The position numbers and the translations under genes were made by a program. From Brevipalpus yothersi (lineage: Eukaryota > Arthropoda > Arachnida > Trombidiformes > Tenuipalpidae), in NCBI GenBank assembly GCA_003956705.1, contig QZCP01000679.1, positions 1 to 64,000 on the forward strand: a stretch of 64,000 nucleotides of DNA, in the 5' to 3' direction. This document shows, in pieces, positions 40,001 to 53,220 of this stretch. The notes beneath the pieces are model-generated. The model was not told the DNA's origin. It did not search any database and saw only the letters and a list, made by a program, of their open reading frames with translations. Position 1 is the first letter of the stretch. Every line of letters begins with the position of its first letter.

Positions 40001-41481
40001 GAAATCTCTTGTCTCATACTCTTCGAAACTGATTGCACTCTACCCTTTCCAGAATTTGTTGCCAAATAGGCAGTTAATTTGGAACTATTTCAGAATGAGC
40101 AAACGAAATGAAGACCGGACCACTCCATTTTCTTTATCTTAAACTGATGTGAAGCTAGTGTTAATTTTTTCTGAAAATGATTGATCAGAAGCTTTCATTG
40201 CCTCTGTATTACTATATTAAGGCCATTCATTGAATCTTAATTGACTCTTACTCAGCAATGTTGGGTTTATTTCTATCAACTTCTTTCATCTATTCTTGTA
40301 CTAGACTAATTTAGTTTAATCTTGGTAACAATTTTCGATTACAAGGACAAAATTACCTCCGAAAATCGTTTGAGCGTATCATGTTCAGAAATAAATTCGA
40401 ATCAATTTATTAGGAGTCTATCTTTCTACATCTGTATGAATGTATTCCTGTGTGGTAATGAAACTAGGAGAGTCCATCAAATCTTGGAGTTTTCTGTCAG
40501 TTTTTGATTGATTCTCTCCTCTTCTTTGCCCATTTCGTTCCTCAAAACGCAAGAATCAGTTTCTTCCTATAAGAAACAGTTATATATTCCAAATTTAGCA
40601 TGTTCAGGTCTCATCAATGCGTCCAAATAATCTTTGAGATTCAGTGTGAATTATCAGCTCTCAGTTGCTTCTGAAAAATTTTTTATCAATCACTAATGAT
40701 AGTTTTTCTTTTTTCTTCAGGTTACGGATCAGTTCACGATAGTCCGGCAATAATGCGATTGAATAACAACAACAAAATTTTCAACCCTCTGAATGGTAAC
40801 ACTAATATTAATAATAATGGTCCTATGTCCATGGGACTTGACGAGACAGGTGAGCAGCTTCTTTATGACCAAAATCTCTCGAAAACAGATAACTCTCAAT
40901 GGTAGAAAGGGCAGTTAGTTGATCCTCATGTTCATCGTTTTTAAAACCATGTCCTTTCCATCTACTTAGCTGCTAATGCCCCATTAATCCTCAAGATTGG
41001 TGACGCTATCCAACTCCTCTGATTGTCAAATGTCTTCAAAAGACTCTATACTAATGACGATCTTGCTCTCTTTTTAGCTTCATCACAGATGTCTGGGAGA
41101 AATGGATCAAGCCCAAACGATGACAATCGAAATACCTCACTGACCAATGTGGGAACAAATCGGATCCAGTTTGTACATGAATCGGTCATGAATCAGCCGG
41201 ATTGGCTCAATAAAGCCACTGCATCACAAGTGATGGGACATTTACTATCATTAAACAATCCGCTTCCCAATGACCTGGACCTCAACCTTGATTCGCTTCA
41301 GGGTGGTCTTGAATGTGATGTGGACCAAGTTATCCGTCATGAGCTGAGCATGGAAGGTACACTAGACTTTAATTTCGATGGTGTTCATGGCTCATCATCA
41401 TCTCAATCAGTGCAGCCATCGATGACAAACTCACCTCAATCAGCTGCCTCGACTGTCTCGAGCCACTCATGGGTCCACTGA
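31016..41481 (+). CDS. foxo: Forkhead box O transcription factor
   Basis: Effector of insulin/PI3K-Akt signalling, controlling stress resistance, metabolism and lifespan; it shuttles between nucleus and cytoplasm. Exons 31016-31474, 36141-36536, 37519-38077, 40721-40849, 41078-41481 give 648 aa; phases agree at all junctions. The forkhead domain spans about 98-195 (RRNAWGNMSYADLITQAI, then NSIRHNLSLHNRF, the recognition helix). All three Akt sites are present: RARSNT (Thr19), RRRATS (Ser198) and RPRASS (Ser264). The exon-3 motif NTMKLGG and the last exon's acidic LDLNLDSL and ECDVDQVIRHE segments correspond to the transactivation region; the protein ends SWVH like fly FoxO. The middle is Ser/Asn/Thr-rich and probably disordered. 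The 4.7-kb first intron cuts the forkhead after SAGWK, a position shared with vertebrate FOXO genes. The exon-2 donor (CAT|GTAATT) is weak, and read-through stops at 36653. Confidence 0.95.
32276..32316. repeat. (CT)20 microsatellite
   Basis: About 41 bp of CT repeats in FoxO intron 1. Confidence 0.95.
32630..32695. repeat. (CT)33 microsatellite
   Basis: About 66 bp of uninterrupted CT repeats inside FoxO intron 1. Confidence 0.95.
33990..34032. repeat. (CT)n microsatellite
   Basis: About 43 bp of CT repeats in FoxO intron 1. Confidence 0.95.
35020..35061. repeat. (CTTTCT)n hexamer repeat
   Basis: Seven or so copies of a TTTCTC-type hexamer in FoxO intron 1, next to shorter CT runs. Confidence 0.85.
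36537..37518 (+). other. FoxO intron 2
   Basis: Intron of 982 bp between CAT|GTAATT and AACCTCAG. Its first 117 bases stay open in the FoxO frame before a stop at 36653. Otherwise nothing is seen beyond short CT and GA runs. Confidence 0.6.
38078..40720 (+). other. FoxO intron 3 (2.6 kb)
   Basis: Bounded by CGAG|GTAAGC and TTTTCTTCAG; phase 1 on both sides. No further FoxO exon or other gene was recognised inside. Confidence 0.7.
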
Positions 41482-42909
<1,428 letters not shown>

Positions 42910-43140
42910 TCATATCCAGTCCGACATTAATTTTTGAACTTGGAACAGAATACAATTAATCGTTAGAAAAATGCTAAATACACACGATCGAACGGGCCAA
43001 CGGATGTTACTGTGGCGTATCGTTTCACTAATGAATTCGGAGTGATTATAACCATAGTTACCCATATAACGATAAAGAGTTTTCTGAGAAGTCAAGTGAT
43101 GAATCAATTCACTACCAAGTAGCCATACACTTGACCATAA
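42910..43140 (-). pseudogene. Unresolved coding-like fragment, perhaps carboxylesterase remnant
   Basis: On the minus strand an open frame of about 75 codons reads WLLGSELIHHLTSQKTLYRY then MGNYGYNHS. Its pattern (hydrophobic stretch, basic residues, then YRY and a Tyr/Gly/Ser motif) resembles the late alpha/beta-hydrolase segment of type-B carboxylesterases. The usual following His-Gly-Asp/Glu motif is absent, stop codons flank the frame, and no other esterase exons were found nearby. It could be a decayed fragment or chance; the family call is weak. Confidence 0.2.
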
Positions 43141-43386
43141 TCATTATGGCGGTTGCCAGTAAAAAGTATGCTCAAAATTCAGCACAAATTTTGATGATTA
43201 TATATACATACATACATTGCATCAATATATTGCGGCAGTGGCTGGACTAATCAATGAAGTGGTAAAACATATGGAAAGAGAGAATATCGATTTCTCTCGA
43301 CTTGAGCCATTTTAAACTAAGGATTTTTCTGTTACATGATTTTTGAATAATTTTTCCACTATCTGATAAAAGAATTTCGAGAGAAT

Positions 43387-44028
43387 ATGATGTTCAATCC
43401 AACTTTTCTGATTACACTAAGTTCCCTTCCATTCCTTACATTCTCAATGGTCGAGGATGAAAGGGTGCAAACAATTGCAAACGAATTTTTCTGTGATCCC
43501 GAAAAAAATTGGTTTATAATTCCGGGCTATGTTGCTATGAAAAGCAAAATGGAAGATTGCTTAAAAGTATGTTTCCCTCAGATTTTTATCAAGATTCTGA
43601 CAATATGAATTATATCCACCGATCAAGAATGTAAAGGGCATTGAAAAATGTAAAAAGATGAAATGGATCGGATCTGATACTAAGGAAATGGGGTGAGAAA
43701 TGTGCTAGCTTTTTTTCGACTTTGATTGAGATTTGGCAAATTTTTAACAGAAATGAAGCAAATTGTAAAAAGAATGCGGAAAACTATTTGAAAAACGTGT
43801 GAGTAATTCAGTTGAGAGGATTTATTCTCACGAATTGTATATTTCACAGGCTGATTGCACCGATTCGCTCGAGGAAAAGGAAAAAGTAAAGGTAGTTATG
43901 AAAATTTCTATAACTCTCTAGAAAAGTGATTAATTTGAGTTTCTTGCTAGAAATGCATTAAAATTGCCATGCGGAAATTTCTTTTTGTGTCCATGGAAAT
44001 AAAATCGAAAGGCAAAAAAACTCTCTGA
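43387..44028 (+). CDS. Small secreted six-cysteine protein (unknown family)
   Basis: A five-exon gene read from splice sites: 43387-43566, 43628-43692, 43751-43796, 43850-43891, 43951-44028, giving 136 aa with every junction in phase; introns are 53-61 bp. Residues 1-20 (MMFNPTFLITLSSLPFLTFS) form a signal peptide with no later membrane segment. The mature part is Lys/Glu/Asn-rich with six cysteines at 36, 58, 68, 87, 100 and 113, apparently able to form three disulfides, and these are spread over all five exons, which supports the model. Spacing lacks the C-x3-C of odorant-binding proteins and no known fold was recognised. Role unknown; extracellular binding or a salivary/gut effector are only guesses. 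The exon-3 donor (AAC|GTGTGA) is the weakest site. An AATAAA at 44135-44140 fits its 3' end. Confidence 0.65.
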
Positions 44029-44189
44029 TTAATATCGAATGGTCATCGGTTTGTTTAGATGAAAAATTATCTAATTTCACGAATATTTAAGAGAGCTATT
44101 TTATCTCAGAAATTCAATCTACAATTGCTAGACCAATAAAGGTTCAAAATGCATTAATTCATGGGCCCAGAATCAGAGCTATGGTGATC

Positions 44190-45472
44190 CTAATTATCAG
44201 AATGTTTACAGATCGGTCTTCCTAGGAGCGGCTTATACTTTTTTCTCTTCTCCTCAACAAGCCAAAGATTATTGGCAGGGGACTCTAATTTGTGTTTGAC
44301 TACCAGCAAATCAATGAAGCTCTTGATCATCTGACTTTTAACATGATACTGAGTTCCAATTGATTGTAGGGCCCTTATGGACTTTGTTAGACACTTTTCA
44401 TCATGCACCCATTGAAATTCTTCAGAGTCATAGTGACAATCATAAAGTACCAATGGTATCTCAGATGCTAGTGCATATTGAGGCTTTTTATAATCTTTAG
44501 TATTGAGAAGCTTTTGCATGATGTCAGGGCTTTCTTTGCCTTGTCCGACGAAAAATAGAATAGTTGTTATGCATCTTATTTGATGCCACAAGAAGCCACT
44601 GGCAGAAATTTCAAAGACCAAAATTTGCTGTGGATCACTTTGACCTGTCTCTTTAAACAGTGGATACACAGAGACAGAGAAGACTGTTCGTACAAGAGAG
44701 GCTCCAGGCTTCGTCTTGTTCATTTTGCATAAATTAGAAAAATCGTGGGTACCAACAAGATGATAGCTAGCAGCTCTCATGGAAATGATGTCTAGTTTGT
44801 CTGCTGGAATGTAGTAGCGATAAGTACGGCTTTTACAATCAAATCGGGCAGTAAAGTCAGTCCGAACTGGTGACCACGCAAGACATCGAATTGTTGGTGG
44901 TAAAATACGATTCAATATGACACAATAGTCCATTGGATATGAATGATGGTCACCTTTCTCATAATCTTTCGGCTCAAAGACTCCGATCCCATCTTCAAAT
45001 GGTGTTCTCACATTTAAGGCCACAATTTGACTGAAAGCACTTACGCCTTTGTCTGTTCGACCACATTTCGTGAGATTAGCTTCTCTTCGATCTCGGATTA
45101 ACTTGGCCTTTTCCAAAGCAGACACAAGGTAATCCTCTATAGTTTCGTTTGTATCACGTTGTACCTGGAGACCTTGATAATCCCAACCTAAATATAGAAA
45201 CTTTATGGCGATTCGTCTTTGTTTCCATGATTTGAAATCAATTGTCTTCTTTTCTTTAGATCTTTTTGCATTCTTCTCGAAACAACTTGATTCTCGCCTT
45301 TTCAATGTACTTGTCAAAGTATCAACACAGGCCTGTAGTTTGATAACTTTCTCAATCAATTCCTGTGCCATAAAATGCAAAACCAATTGAATCAGTAAAA
45401 CAGTAAAAGACTGATCGAAAAACTCACCTGTTTATCTAAACTTTCCAGATCCTCTTTACCTAAGGTTACCAT
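44190..45472 (-). CDS. Pus3: tRNA pseudouridine(38/39) synthase
   Basis: Isomerises uridines 38/39 in the tRNA anticodon stem-loop. Exons on the minus strand: 45472-45428 (MVTLGKEDLESLDKQ) and 45362-44190, joined by a 65-bp intron in phase 0; 405 aa. The TruA-type catalytic Asp lies in CGRTDKGVSAFSQ. Other family segments are FLYLGWDYQGLQVQ, RTYRYYIP, VGTHDFSNLC and GFLWHQIRCI. A short N-terminal helix rich in Leu/Lys precedes the catalytic domain, as in eukaryotic Pus3/Deg1. It converges tail to tail with the small secreted gene, with about 160 bp between stops. Confidence 0.95.
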
Positions 45473-46253
45473 AGATGAGGCTGGAAGAAGAAGTATATTC
45501 TCGAGAATATTAGAATGTCACGAAAAAAAACGGTTGGATTACAATCAAATCATACATGAAACAATTTCTTACCCTGACAGTATTGAAAAATATAACAAAT
45601 TCGATTATAAAACAAATTAATTGAAAACAATTTACACCGAAAACCGGTAAACATTTGACACAACATTGTATACACGTGACTATGTTTCGAAAGAGAAAAG
45701 CGCGCTTCTCAGTTTTGATTAAGATGTATCATGTGTGCATGTAGTATTGAGGATCAGAAATTCTGGTATTGATGATGATGGAAGTTGATGAAAAAATTTG
45801 GCTGAACTTGATGAATTCAATTCAGAAATGAATTTATACTCAAAAGTATCGGTAAAATATTCGTTTACCAATTTTTTTTATTTATTTTAAGCGTAACGAA
45901 AAGAAGGAGAAGTTTTCTAATTATTGGATTGATTCCAATGGATAAATAGATATTGATGATTGTCTTTGATTGCAACAGGGATTGTGCCAATAAATAGAGT
46001 GAAGAAGAATAATTTTTCGATGATGTCCAGCCATTTTTGTGAATTTGAGAAAATATTTTTCGAATTGGACTATAGTCCAATATATTGAGAGATGAATGAA
46101 TATCGAAAATCCAAAGAAATCATATCTTTTCATTTTACATTGTATTGTCTTTCAAGAATATGGAAAGAATACTCTATCATTTGATAATTTGATTTTGGGT
46201 TACAAATTTCCAGAAGTATAAAAGATATTGTTAGACTTATCATGACAGCAAGC
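45473..46253. other. Spacer between Pus3 and the minus-strand P450
   Basis: 780 bp of AT-rich sequence expected to hold the Pus3 promoter and the P450 3' UTR. Nothing else is seen. Confidence 0.55.
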
Positions 46254-47879
46254 TTACTGGTCAATACATCTTGGTATGAATCTCATGCATAAAGCTTTTT
46301 TTGGTCGAGGAGTCACATCTAACGAATATTCTACGTTCTCTTTGTCCAACGGTTCAAGCTCAAAATTCTTGATAACGGTAGCAACAATCACTTTTGATAT
46401 ACACAGAGCAAGTCTCTCTCCAATACATCTCATCGGTCCATATCCAAAAGGTACGTAGGAACCAGGTAGCAACCTTTGTGTATTCTCAGGTGAAAATCGT
46501 TCTGGATCAAAATTTTCCGGTGCTTTGAATGTTTGTCCATCTCTTTGGGCAGCATGAATGGAAATATAAGCTTGTATTCCTTTTGGTATGATGAACTCAT
46601 CCAATTGAAGATCTGCCTGGATCACTCTTGTTGTGAAACTTACTGGAGGAAAAATTCTCATATTCTCTTTCAGACATTGGTCAAGATACGGGAAACTTTC
46701 AATCTGAGCAACAGTCATATTAGTATCAGTATCTTCGAAAGACTTCAATTCTTGGTATAACTTCTGTTGACACTCTGGATTACAGGCTAAATGAAAAAGA
46801 GTCCAAGTTGAAGTGTTAGCTGTTGTCTCGTAACTAGCAGCTCCCAAACTAATTGTTTCATCCAGTAGTTCTCTCATATTAATTTTACGCTTCATATTTC
46901 GAGATCCGACCACGAATGCATCTATTAATTGGTCAAGAAATGGAATATTTTTGCTCATGGTATCATGGGAATATTCAAAGTCATCTGATTGTCGATCTTC
47001 CAGCCGAGGCTTGATCAGCTCAGATATCACTTTCTTACCCTCATTCAATAATTTTGCACCTTGATACAATCGGGATAGAATGTCTGTTAGAATCCAAATT
47101 GGTTTATCGATACTTTCTGATTGTATGGCGAAATATTTTTTCGTAATATTGATAATATTATCTTTGATCTTTTGATCTTCACTCTTTTCCAAGCCAACAG
47201 TTGTTTCCAAAATGAGAGTGATAATATGCTCTGATAGTAAACTATGAAAATCAATAACGGTTTCATTGTGTTTTCGAATATCTTTGACTAAATTCTGCAT
47301 GTTGATGACCACTTTGGGAACGTATGATTGAATAACGTTTAAGTTGAATGAAGGATTGATGAGACTTCGGCGAACTTTCCATTTATCATCTGAAGAGCTC
47401 ACAAGATTATCCATCTGAATGCCGACAACTTTACTTGGCCATCCTCTATCGTAAAATTTTTTTTCTAAAATTGCCTAGATTCGAATAAGAAACAATTGGT
47501 TCATGATTTTTCCTAGAATGATCAAAATTTGGCTTACATTGACAATTCTAGGCTTGAAGGCAACCAAAATCGGATACCATGCGATCCATGCAATGAACCA
47601 ACCTCTCTCTCCAAATGATGTCTCATGATATTTTTCGGGAGTATCTGTTAGATAGAGGCTAATATCACTGAATTCTGATTACCAATCAGCAAATGTCAAC
47701 ATACCTTTCGTTTGAAGTAAATAAGAGGCATCTCCAATAATTGAATTGCTGTTCATGTGGGGTAAGTGGAAAAATTTTCTCACCCAAATGAGATAGCGAA
47801 TGAAATAGATGAAACAGATGCCCAAAAAGCAAATGGATATCGCTTTTAATAAATTGAGGGTTAATGACATTGGATTCAT
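46254..47879 (-). CDS. Cytochrome P450 (CYP3/CYP4-clan-like), gene A
   Basis: Microsomal haem monooxygenase. Exons on the minus strand 47879-47705, 47644-47538, 47474-46254 give 500 aa with matching phases. Residues about 8-30 form the N-terminal membrane anchor. Motifs: helix C WKVRR, helix I ASYETT (usual form AGxxTT, here with Ser for Gly), helix K ENMR, DPERF, and the haem loop FGYGPMRCIG with the axial Cys. All catalytic motifs are present, so it is probably active; substrate unknown. It is head to head with gene B, only 611 bp away. The two have different sequences although the plan is the same: three coding exons, with intron phases 1 and 0. Confidence 0.93.
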
Positions 47880-48490
47880 ATTTTAGTCCCTATAATTTCA
47901 ATACGCATAAATGTATTATCAACTTCGAAAAATTTCAGTCAAAATTTGTGGTAACATGACTAATTCAATCGCAAAAAGTTTCAAATGGAAATTCTCCGAA
48001 AACAGACATCAAAAGTACGATATTCAATTAAACTCTAACAACATGCAATGGTTTTATTCCGGTTTCTATCAAGAGAAGGAAATGTCATGGAATTGATGAT
48101 AAGATCTGAACTGAGCCAGAATCACGAATTTTTTTGGCTTACCATGAGAGAATTTTTTTCTCAAGGAAAGACAAATTGAGACTGAATTGTGAGGAGGAAA
48201 AAGAAAAGTAAATTTCACGCTAAATTCGTTTGAGCAGCTCTTTCCATATACCATGAGCTTTTTTGTTAATTTTGGCTCGAAAACCCTCCTTCCATAAGTC
48301 GTGATATCGCATAAACGTTTGAATATCTCAAATAATTGAGAGATTTCTTGAAAATATCGTAAAGTTCAACAAGTTTTCCTGGATCAATCTCGCTCTCCAA
48401 GAAACAATTTTGGGAATTACAAAGGCTTAACGCTACAGATAAAAAAATCTCTTTGATACAAGTATATGACTCAGAGTTACTGAACGAGAG
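47880..48490. promoter_or_regulatory. Shared intergenic region of two divergent P450 genes
   Basis: 611 bp separate the two P450 start codons, so this segment must carry both promoters. No repeat or clear TATA element was identified. Confidence 0.5.
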
Positions 48491-50167
48491 ATGTTCTTTG
48501 GAATACTGCTAGCTATTTTGGTAACTATTTTCGGATTTTTTATCAATTTTGTGATCAAAGATGGGCCTTTAATCATCAAACTATGGAATTTACCACATCC
48601 ACGACCAAGATACTTCATCTTTGGAAACTCTCTGGCTGTGTTCAAGAGCTACCGTGAGTAGAATGAAGCAGACGAAAAATTTTCGACACACATATTCAAT
48701 AACCAATGATCTCTACACTCTCAGTGCAAGATAGGACAACTGAAATCCTGGAGAAATGGATTAATGAATTCCGTAGTAAAGATGGCTTTTTTGTTTTTTG
48801 GTTCTACTACTGGCCAATAGTTACTTGTGTGTCGTATAAAACTGTGGAGGTAAGCTGAAATTTGCACACTTCTCAACTTGAATAAAAATTCTTCTTAATA
48901 GAAAATCATGGGTAACAAAATGTTTCTGGATAGAGGAGAGATTTCCAAAATATTCTGTGGAGATTTTCAAGGTATTCTTTGTATTACGGATGCAAAGTGG
49001 AAAGCTCGAAGGAATCTTATGACACCTTCATACACTTCCAGTGTAATTGAAAGTTTCGCACCGACAATTTTAGAATCTTCACAAAAACTTATCGACGATG
49101 TAAGAAATGCAAAAGAAACCAGCGTAAAAATTGTTGATCTAATTGATAATCGTTTGATGGACATTGTGTTGGAAACATCAATGGGTCTTAAAGATCAACT
49201 TGATGCTCAGGGAAGACAAAATATGGTCACAGCTATAAATGGTTTTCTTGAAACACAGTGTGATAAATATGTCAAAGTTTACTTGAGAAATGAAATCATA
49301 TGCAAAATCTATTATTTTCTGAATGGAATAATTGATCAACGCCAAAATGTCCGGAAATACTGTCTCGATATCATCAGAACTCGCATCAATCAGCTATCAG
49401 ATGTTTCTCAAGAGAGATTGTTTGATGGTCAGAAGCAAAAACAAGCATTTTTGGACATGATGGTGATCTCACTTCTACAAAGAACTGATGGAAGACCAGA
49501 AGAATTTGAAATCAATGATCTCATGATGGACGTTATGAATGTTATTGCTGCAGGCTACGACACAACAGCTTCTTCAATTAAATTTTTTCTCCACATTATT
49601 GCCCATCATCCCGATGTTCAAGATCAACTTTACCAAGAGCTGATTGATTTTGACGAAAATAATGAACTGGTCACACTGGCTCAACTCAATGAGCTGAGAT
49701 TGCTGGACCAATGTATCAAAGAAACTATGCGAATTTATCCTCCAGGAGCCATGATGTCACGAAAAGCTTCGGAAGATGTCAAAGTAGGAAATCATATCAT
49801 ACCGAAAGATTCTGAAATAATGACAAGCATATACGCAATCCATCGTGATCCAGATGTGTGGAAAGATCCGTTAGAATTCAAGCCTTCTCGCTTTGAACCT
49901 GATAATTTGGCCAATATTCCAAATGGAGCATATATACCTTTCGGTGATGGGCCAAGACGCTGTATTGGAGAACGTTTAGCGATGTTCGAATTGAAATTGA
50001 TCCTAATTAACATAGTGAAAAATTTCAAAATTGCTTCTGATGACCCTAAGAGACTTGAATTAACTCTTTATTTTCTTACTAAGCCAGTTAAGCCTTTGAG
50101 TTTGAAATTCATACCTCGATTAGAAAAAGATTGGAATGATTCATCTGTAATATCTACCTTGAACTGA
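48491..50167 (+). CDS. Cytochrome P450 (CYP3/CYP4-clan-like), gene B
   Basis: Exons 48491-48653, 48725-48849 and 48902-50167 give 517 aa; phases 1 and 0 are the same as in gene A. An N-terminal anchor (FFGILLAILVTIFGFF) precedes the WNLPHPRP hinge. Motifs: helix C WKARR, helix I AAGYDTTAS, helix K KETMR, PSRF in place of PERF, and the haem loop FGDGPRRCIG. All conserved elements of a functional microsomal P450 are present. Substrate is unknown; roles in xenobiotic, lipid or hormone metabolism are possible. The shared intron phases suggest that A and B arose from an old inverted duplication. An AATAAA at 50263-50268 fits the 3' end. Confidence 0.94.
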
Positions 50168-51059
50168 ACATTGTAGGTTTATTGATACCAGGATGAGCAC
50201 TCCATAATCGTCTTTATGCCTTCGGAGTGCTATTATTCAACGGAGAATGTCACTGAATAACAAATAAACTGACCAGATGCTCTGAAATTTATGAAAGTCG
50301 AATCTATCGACCAATTTTACATTAATAAATGAATTCCATCTAGAAATACATATCAAGAATTTCCAATTGAGCATCAAGAGATGAACAATCAAATGCCAGT
50401 CTCTCAGTAAAATCGAGACTAAAATCGTTCTATCCTATCATCACCATCATCTCAACTATTTCGATAAGATTAATCCGAATCAAAGCCATTTTCTCACTCT
50501 ATTAAAATACTTTCTTGAAAAAAAAAGCAAATACAATGATAATTAATTATCATCAATCCTCTTACATCCACTTGTTATCCATTTATTGGTTCCTCTTCCT
50601 TCCATCACCCAAAGAGCATCAAATTTATCCACAATTTCAGAATCTTAATTCTGATCTCTCAATTCCTAAGACCCGACAAATCAAATCAAATCAAAAATAC
50701 AACATTGAAGAACCCGCTCGATTGACATCGTCGAGGTAACGTAAATGATGATGATGCTCACTGCATGACTCACAGCAAAAGTAAATAAATAAAAAAGAGA
50801 GAGAGAAGAGAGAGAGCAAAGAAAGAGAAAGAGAGAGAGAGAGAGAGAGAGAAGAAGGAGGAGAGAATTTTCGGTATATTTCCATGAGCTTCGATTTGGA
50901 AAACACTTGTTTGATCAACATCACTGGTTAATCATTTGGTTATTTAATTGGATTTTGTGTCAGAGTATTCAATTAGATTGTGTGTGCAAATCGTTATTAT
51001 CTCTCTCTCTCTCTCTTGTTTTGTGGTGAAAAGAGGGTGTTTTTGGTGTGACACTTAAG
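50168..51059. other. Intergenic, P450 B to WBP2-like copy 1
   Basis: Holds the P450 poly(A) signal, a short GA run at 50829-50852, and from about 50963 the 5' flank that is shared with the second WBP2-like gene. A CT run at about 50999-51016 is missing from the other copy. Confidence 0.6.
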
Positions 51060-51393
51060 ATGGGTTCAATTAATGATGCACATCAAGCTGATGGAGGAGT
51101 TTTACTGTTTTCGGGCGAATTGATACTACTTTATTGTGACTCGGTGCAATGTGAGATCAAAGGCAAAGGAAGTGTAAGTATCTCTTGTTTTTGATTTATT
51201 CATCATCAAATTTTACATCTATTCTACATTCTGTATTCCTATCTAAACTAATGTAACATCAAATGTTTACTCTCTCTCTCCTCATCAGACGAAAGGAAGA
51301 ATCTTTTTGACAACACATAGGATTGTTTTCACCTCCTCAGCTGGCCACAATGCTAGTGTCAAATCTTTCTCGGCACCTTTCTTCGCAATGTCC
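50963..51393 (+). repeat. Duplicated segment, copy 1 (WBP2 5' part)
   Basis: Flank, exon 1, intron 1 and the first about 105 bp of exon 2 are nearly identical to 60739-61138. The similarity drops sharply right after the ATGTCC shared in exon 2. Exon 1 differs at only 3 of 114 bases. Confidence 0.9.
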
Positions 51394-52175
51394 GGACTGT
51401 CTCTGGAACAGCCGATATTTGGTGCCAATTCTATTAAAGGCAAAGTCTCTGGACAACAAGAGTTTCAATTTGAACTCAAATTCAACAAAGGAGGAGCAAC
51501 CGAGTTTGCACAGGCAATGAGAAATGCAGCCAAACAAGCCCAAGCAAATTCTCAACAATCAGGATATCAGCCTCCTCCTGCCTACTCTTCTACACCTGAT
51601 CCTAGCAGCTATTACCAAACTCCGGTTGATAATGTTTATCAACCAAATTATCCAGTTGGTTTTGTTCTACCGACCCAACAATTCTCTCAAGCTCCCCCAC
51701 CTGGCTTCATTTATGCGTGCGATGTTCCACCTCCCTATCCAGGTAAATTTCATCGACATTATGAAAGTGTCACAACAGTTACGTGTGATTTTCTCATTAC
51801 TAATTTTCAGCTTTTCTCCCTTTTTTCATATTCTCAGGAATTGTTCCACCCTCTGCACCTCCTACCACTATGGGTCCCTCTGCTATGGGTCCCGCCGGTA
51901 TGTGTCCAACCGGTATGGGACCTGCGGTAGGCCTAGTCAGTGCTGCAGTACCAGGAATGTCAGTAGTTAGAGATCCTGTGAGTCTTATGATGGGTACTTC
52001 TTCTATTCAGCCTGCAGTTTATCCTACTGCTGCCGCAATTTATCCAACTGCATCACTCTATCCCCAACAGCCTACACCAGGATTCCAGAATGGAGCTGGC
52101 TTTCATCCACCACCTCCCGGTCTCAATATCGATAATCCACCGACTTATGATGAAGCTACCAAAAAGAGCCAATGA
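51060..52175 (+). CDS. WW-domain-binding protein 2-like (GRAM domain), copy 1
   Basis: Exons 51060-51173, 51289-51742, 51838-52175 give 301 aa. The GRAM/PH-like domain covers about residues 15-120 (TKGRIFLTTHRIVF, APFFAMSGLSLEQPIFGAN, FNKGGATEFAQAM). The C-terminal half is Pro/Tyr/Met-rich with three WW-binding PPxY motifs: PPAY near 136, PPPY near 188 and PPTY close to the end. Family members are adaptors that bind WW proteins such as YAP/Yorkie, WWOX and Nedd4 ligases and act as transcription coactivators. A second copy lies 9.7 kb downstream and shares this gene's first exon, intron and start of exon 2. An AATAAA occurs at 52425-52430. Confidence 0.92.
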
Positions 52176-53133
52176 ACATTCCAAACTCAGAGGTATTATT
52201 GGAAAAGATCTTGCATATATATTTCTGATCTTGTTGAGTTGTATTCTTTATTTGTCTATACACACTATAAAAACCCAGAAGCACACGAAGCGCTTCAATA
52301 TTGTACCACATACTTTATTTTGAATTTTATCCAATCTATTGGATAATAATATATTTCAACTTGATTAATTATTGTTGCTTATTTCTTGGAAAGAAAATAT
52401 TTATATTCAATAGGATTGAAGTAGAATAAATCATATTTTATTCTGTGGAAACTTAGTAATTACTTTTGACGATTCTATGATACTCAAAAATCAGACGATA
52501 TTCCACAAAGTGATATTGCATTTAGTGGATTGTGTATTTCAAAATTACTGCAGCTCATCCGGTTCGATTGTTGATGATATCATTCGAGAGAGTTTTTATT
52601 GAAAATTTTCTATCTTACCAAAATTGATCTCAACTGTATGAAATTGTATTTTTCATCTAACTTTCCAATTGCTTTTCAGTATTTGGTCTTTCTTTCCACC
52701 CCTTTGATCAGCTATCATGACCGGTTGGCCACGGTTGACATCTTTATCGAAAAAAAAGCTGAAACAAACTCCAGAAACTGTTCAAAGAAGAGAAAAAAAA
52801 TTAAATTTAGGTGCAATCTCCTGTCCTGATAAAAATCCATCAGTTCATCCATCGTGAAAAAAAAGAGAGGATCATAATATGACCGTAACCTCGATTCTAT
52901 TCTTCAACATCTACCATAAGAAGGACATCATCATCACCGTAATCGTTGGATGGTGTCGAAGAATAATAGAAAAAAAAGTGAGAGAGATAGAACGAAAGAA
53001 GAAAGGCCCACCACAATCTCCGGTCCTCTCTCTCTCTCTCATCATTTTTTGAAAGTTCTCCATGCGATACTAATCTCATCCTTTTATCTATCTTTCTGTC
53101 TCCATCATATTCATTCCCATCATCATCTTGATG

Positions 53134-53220
<87 letters not shown>

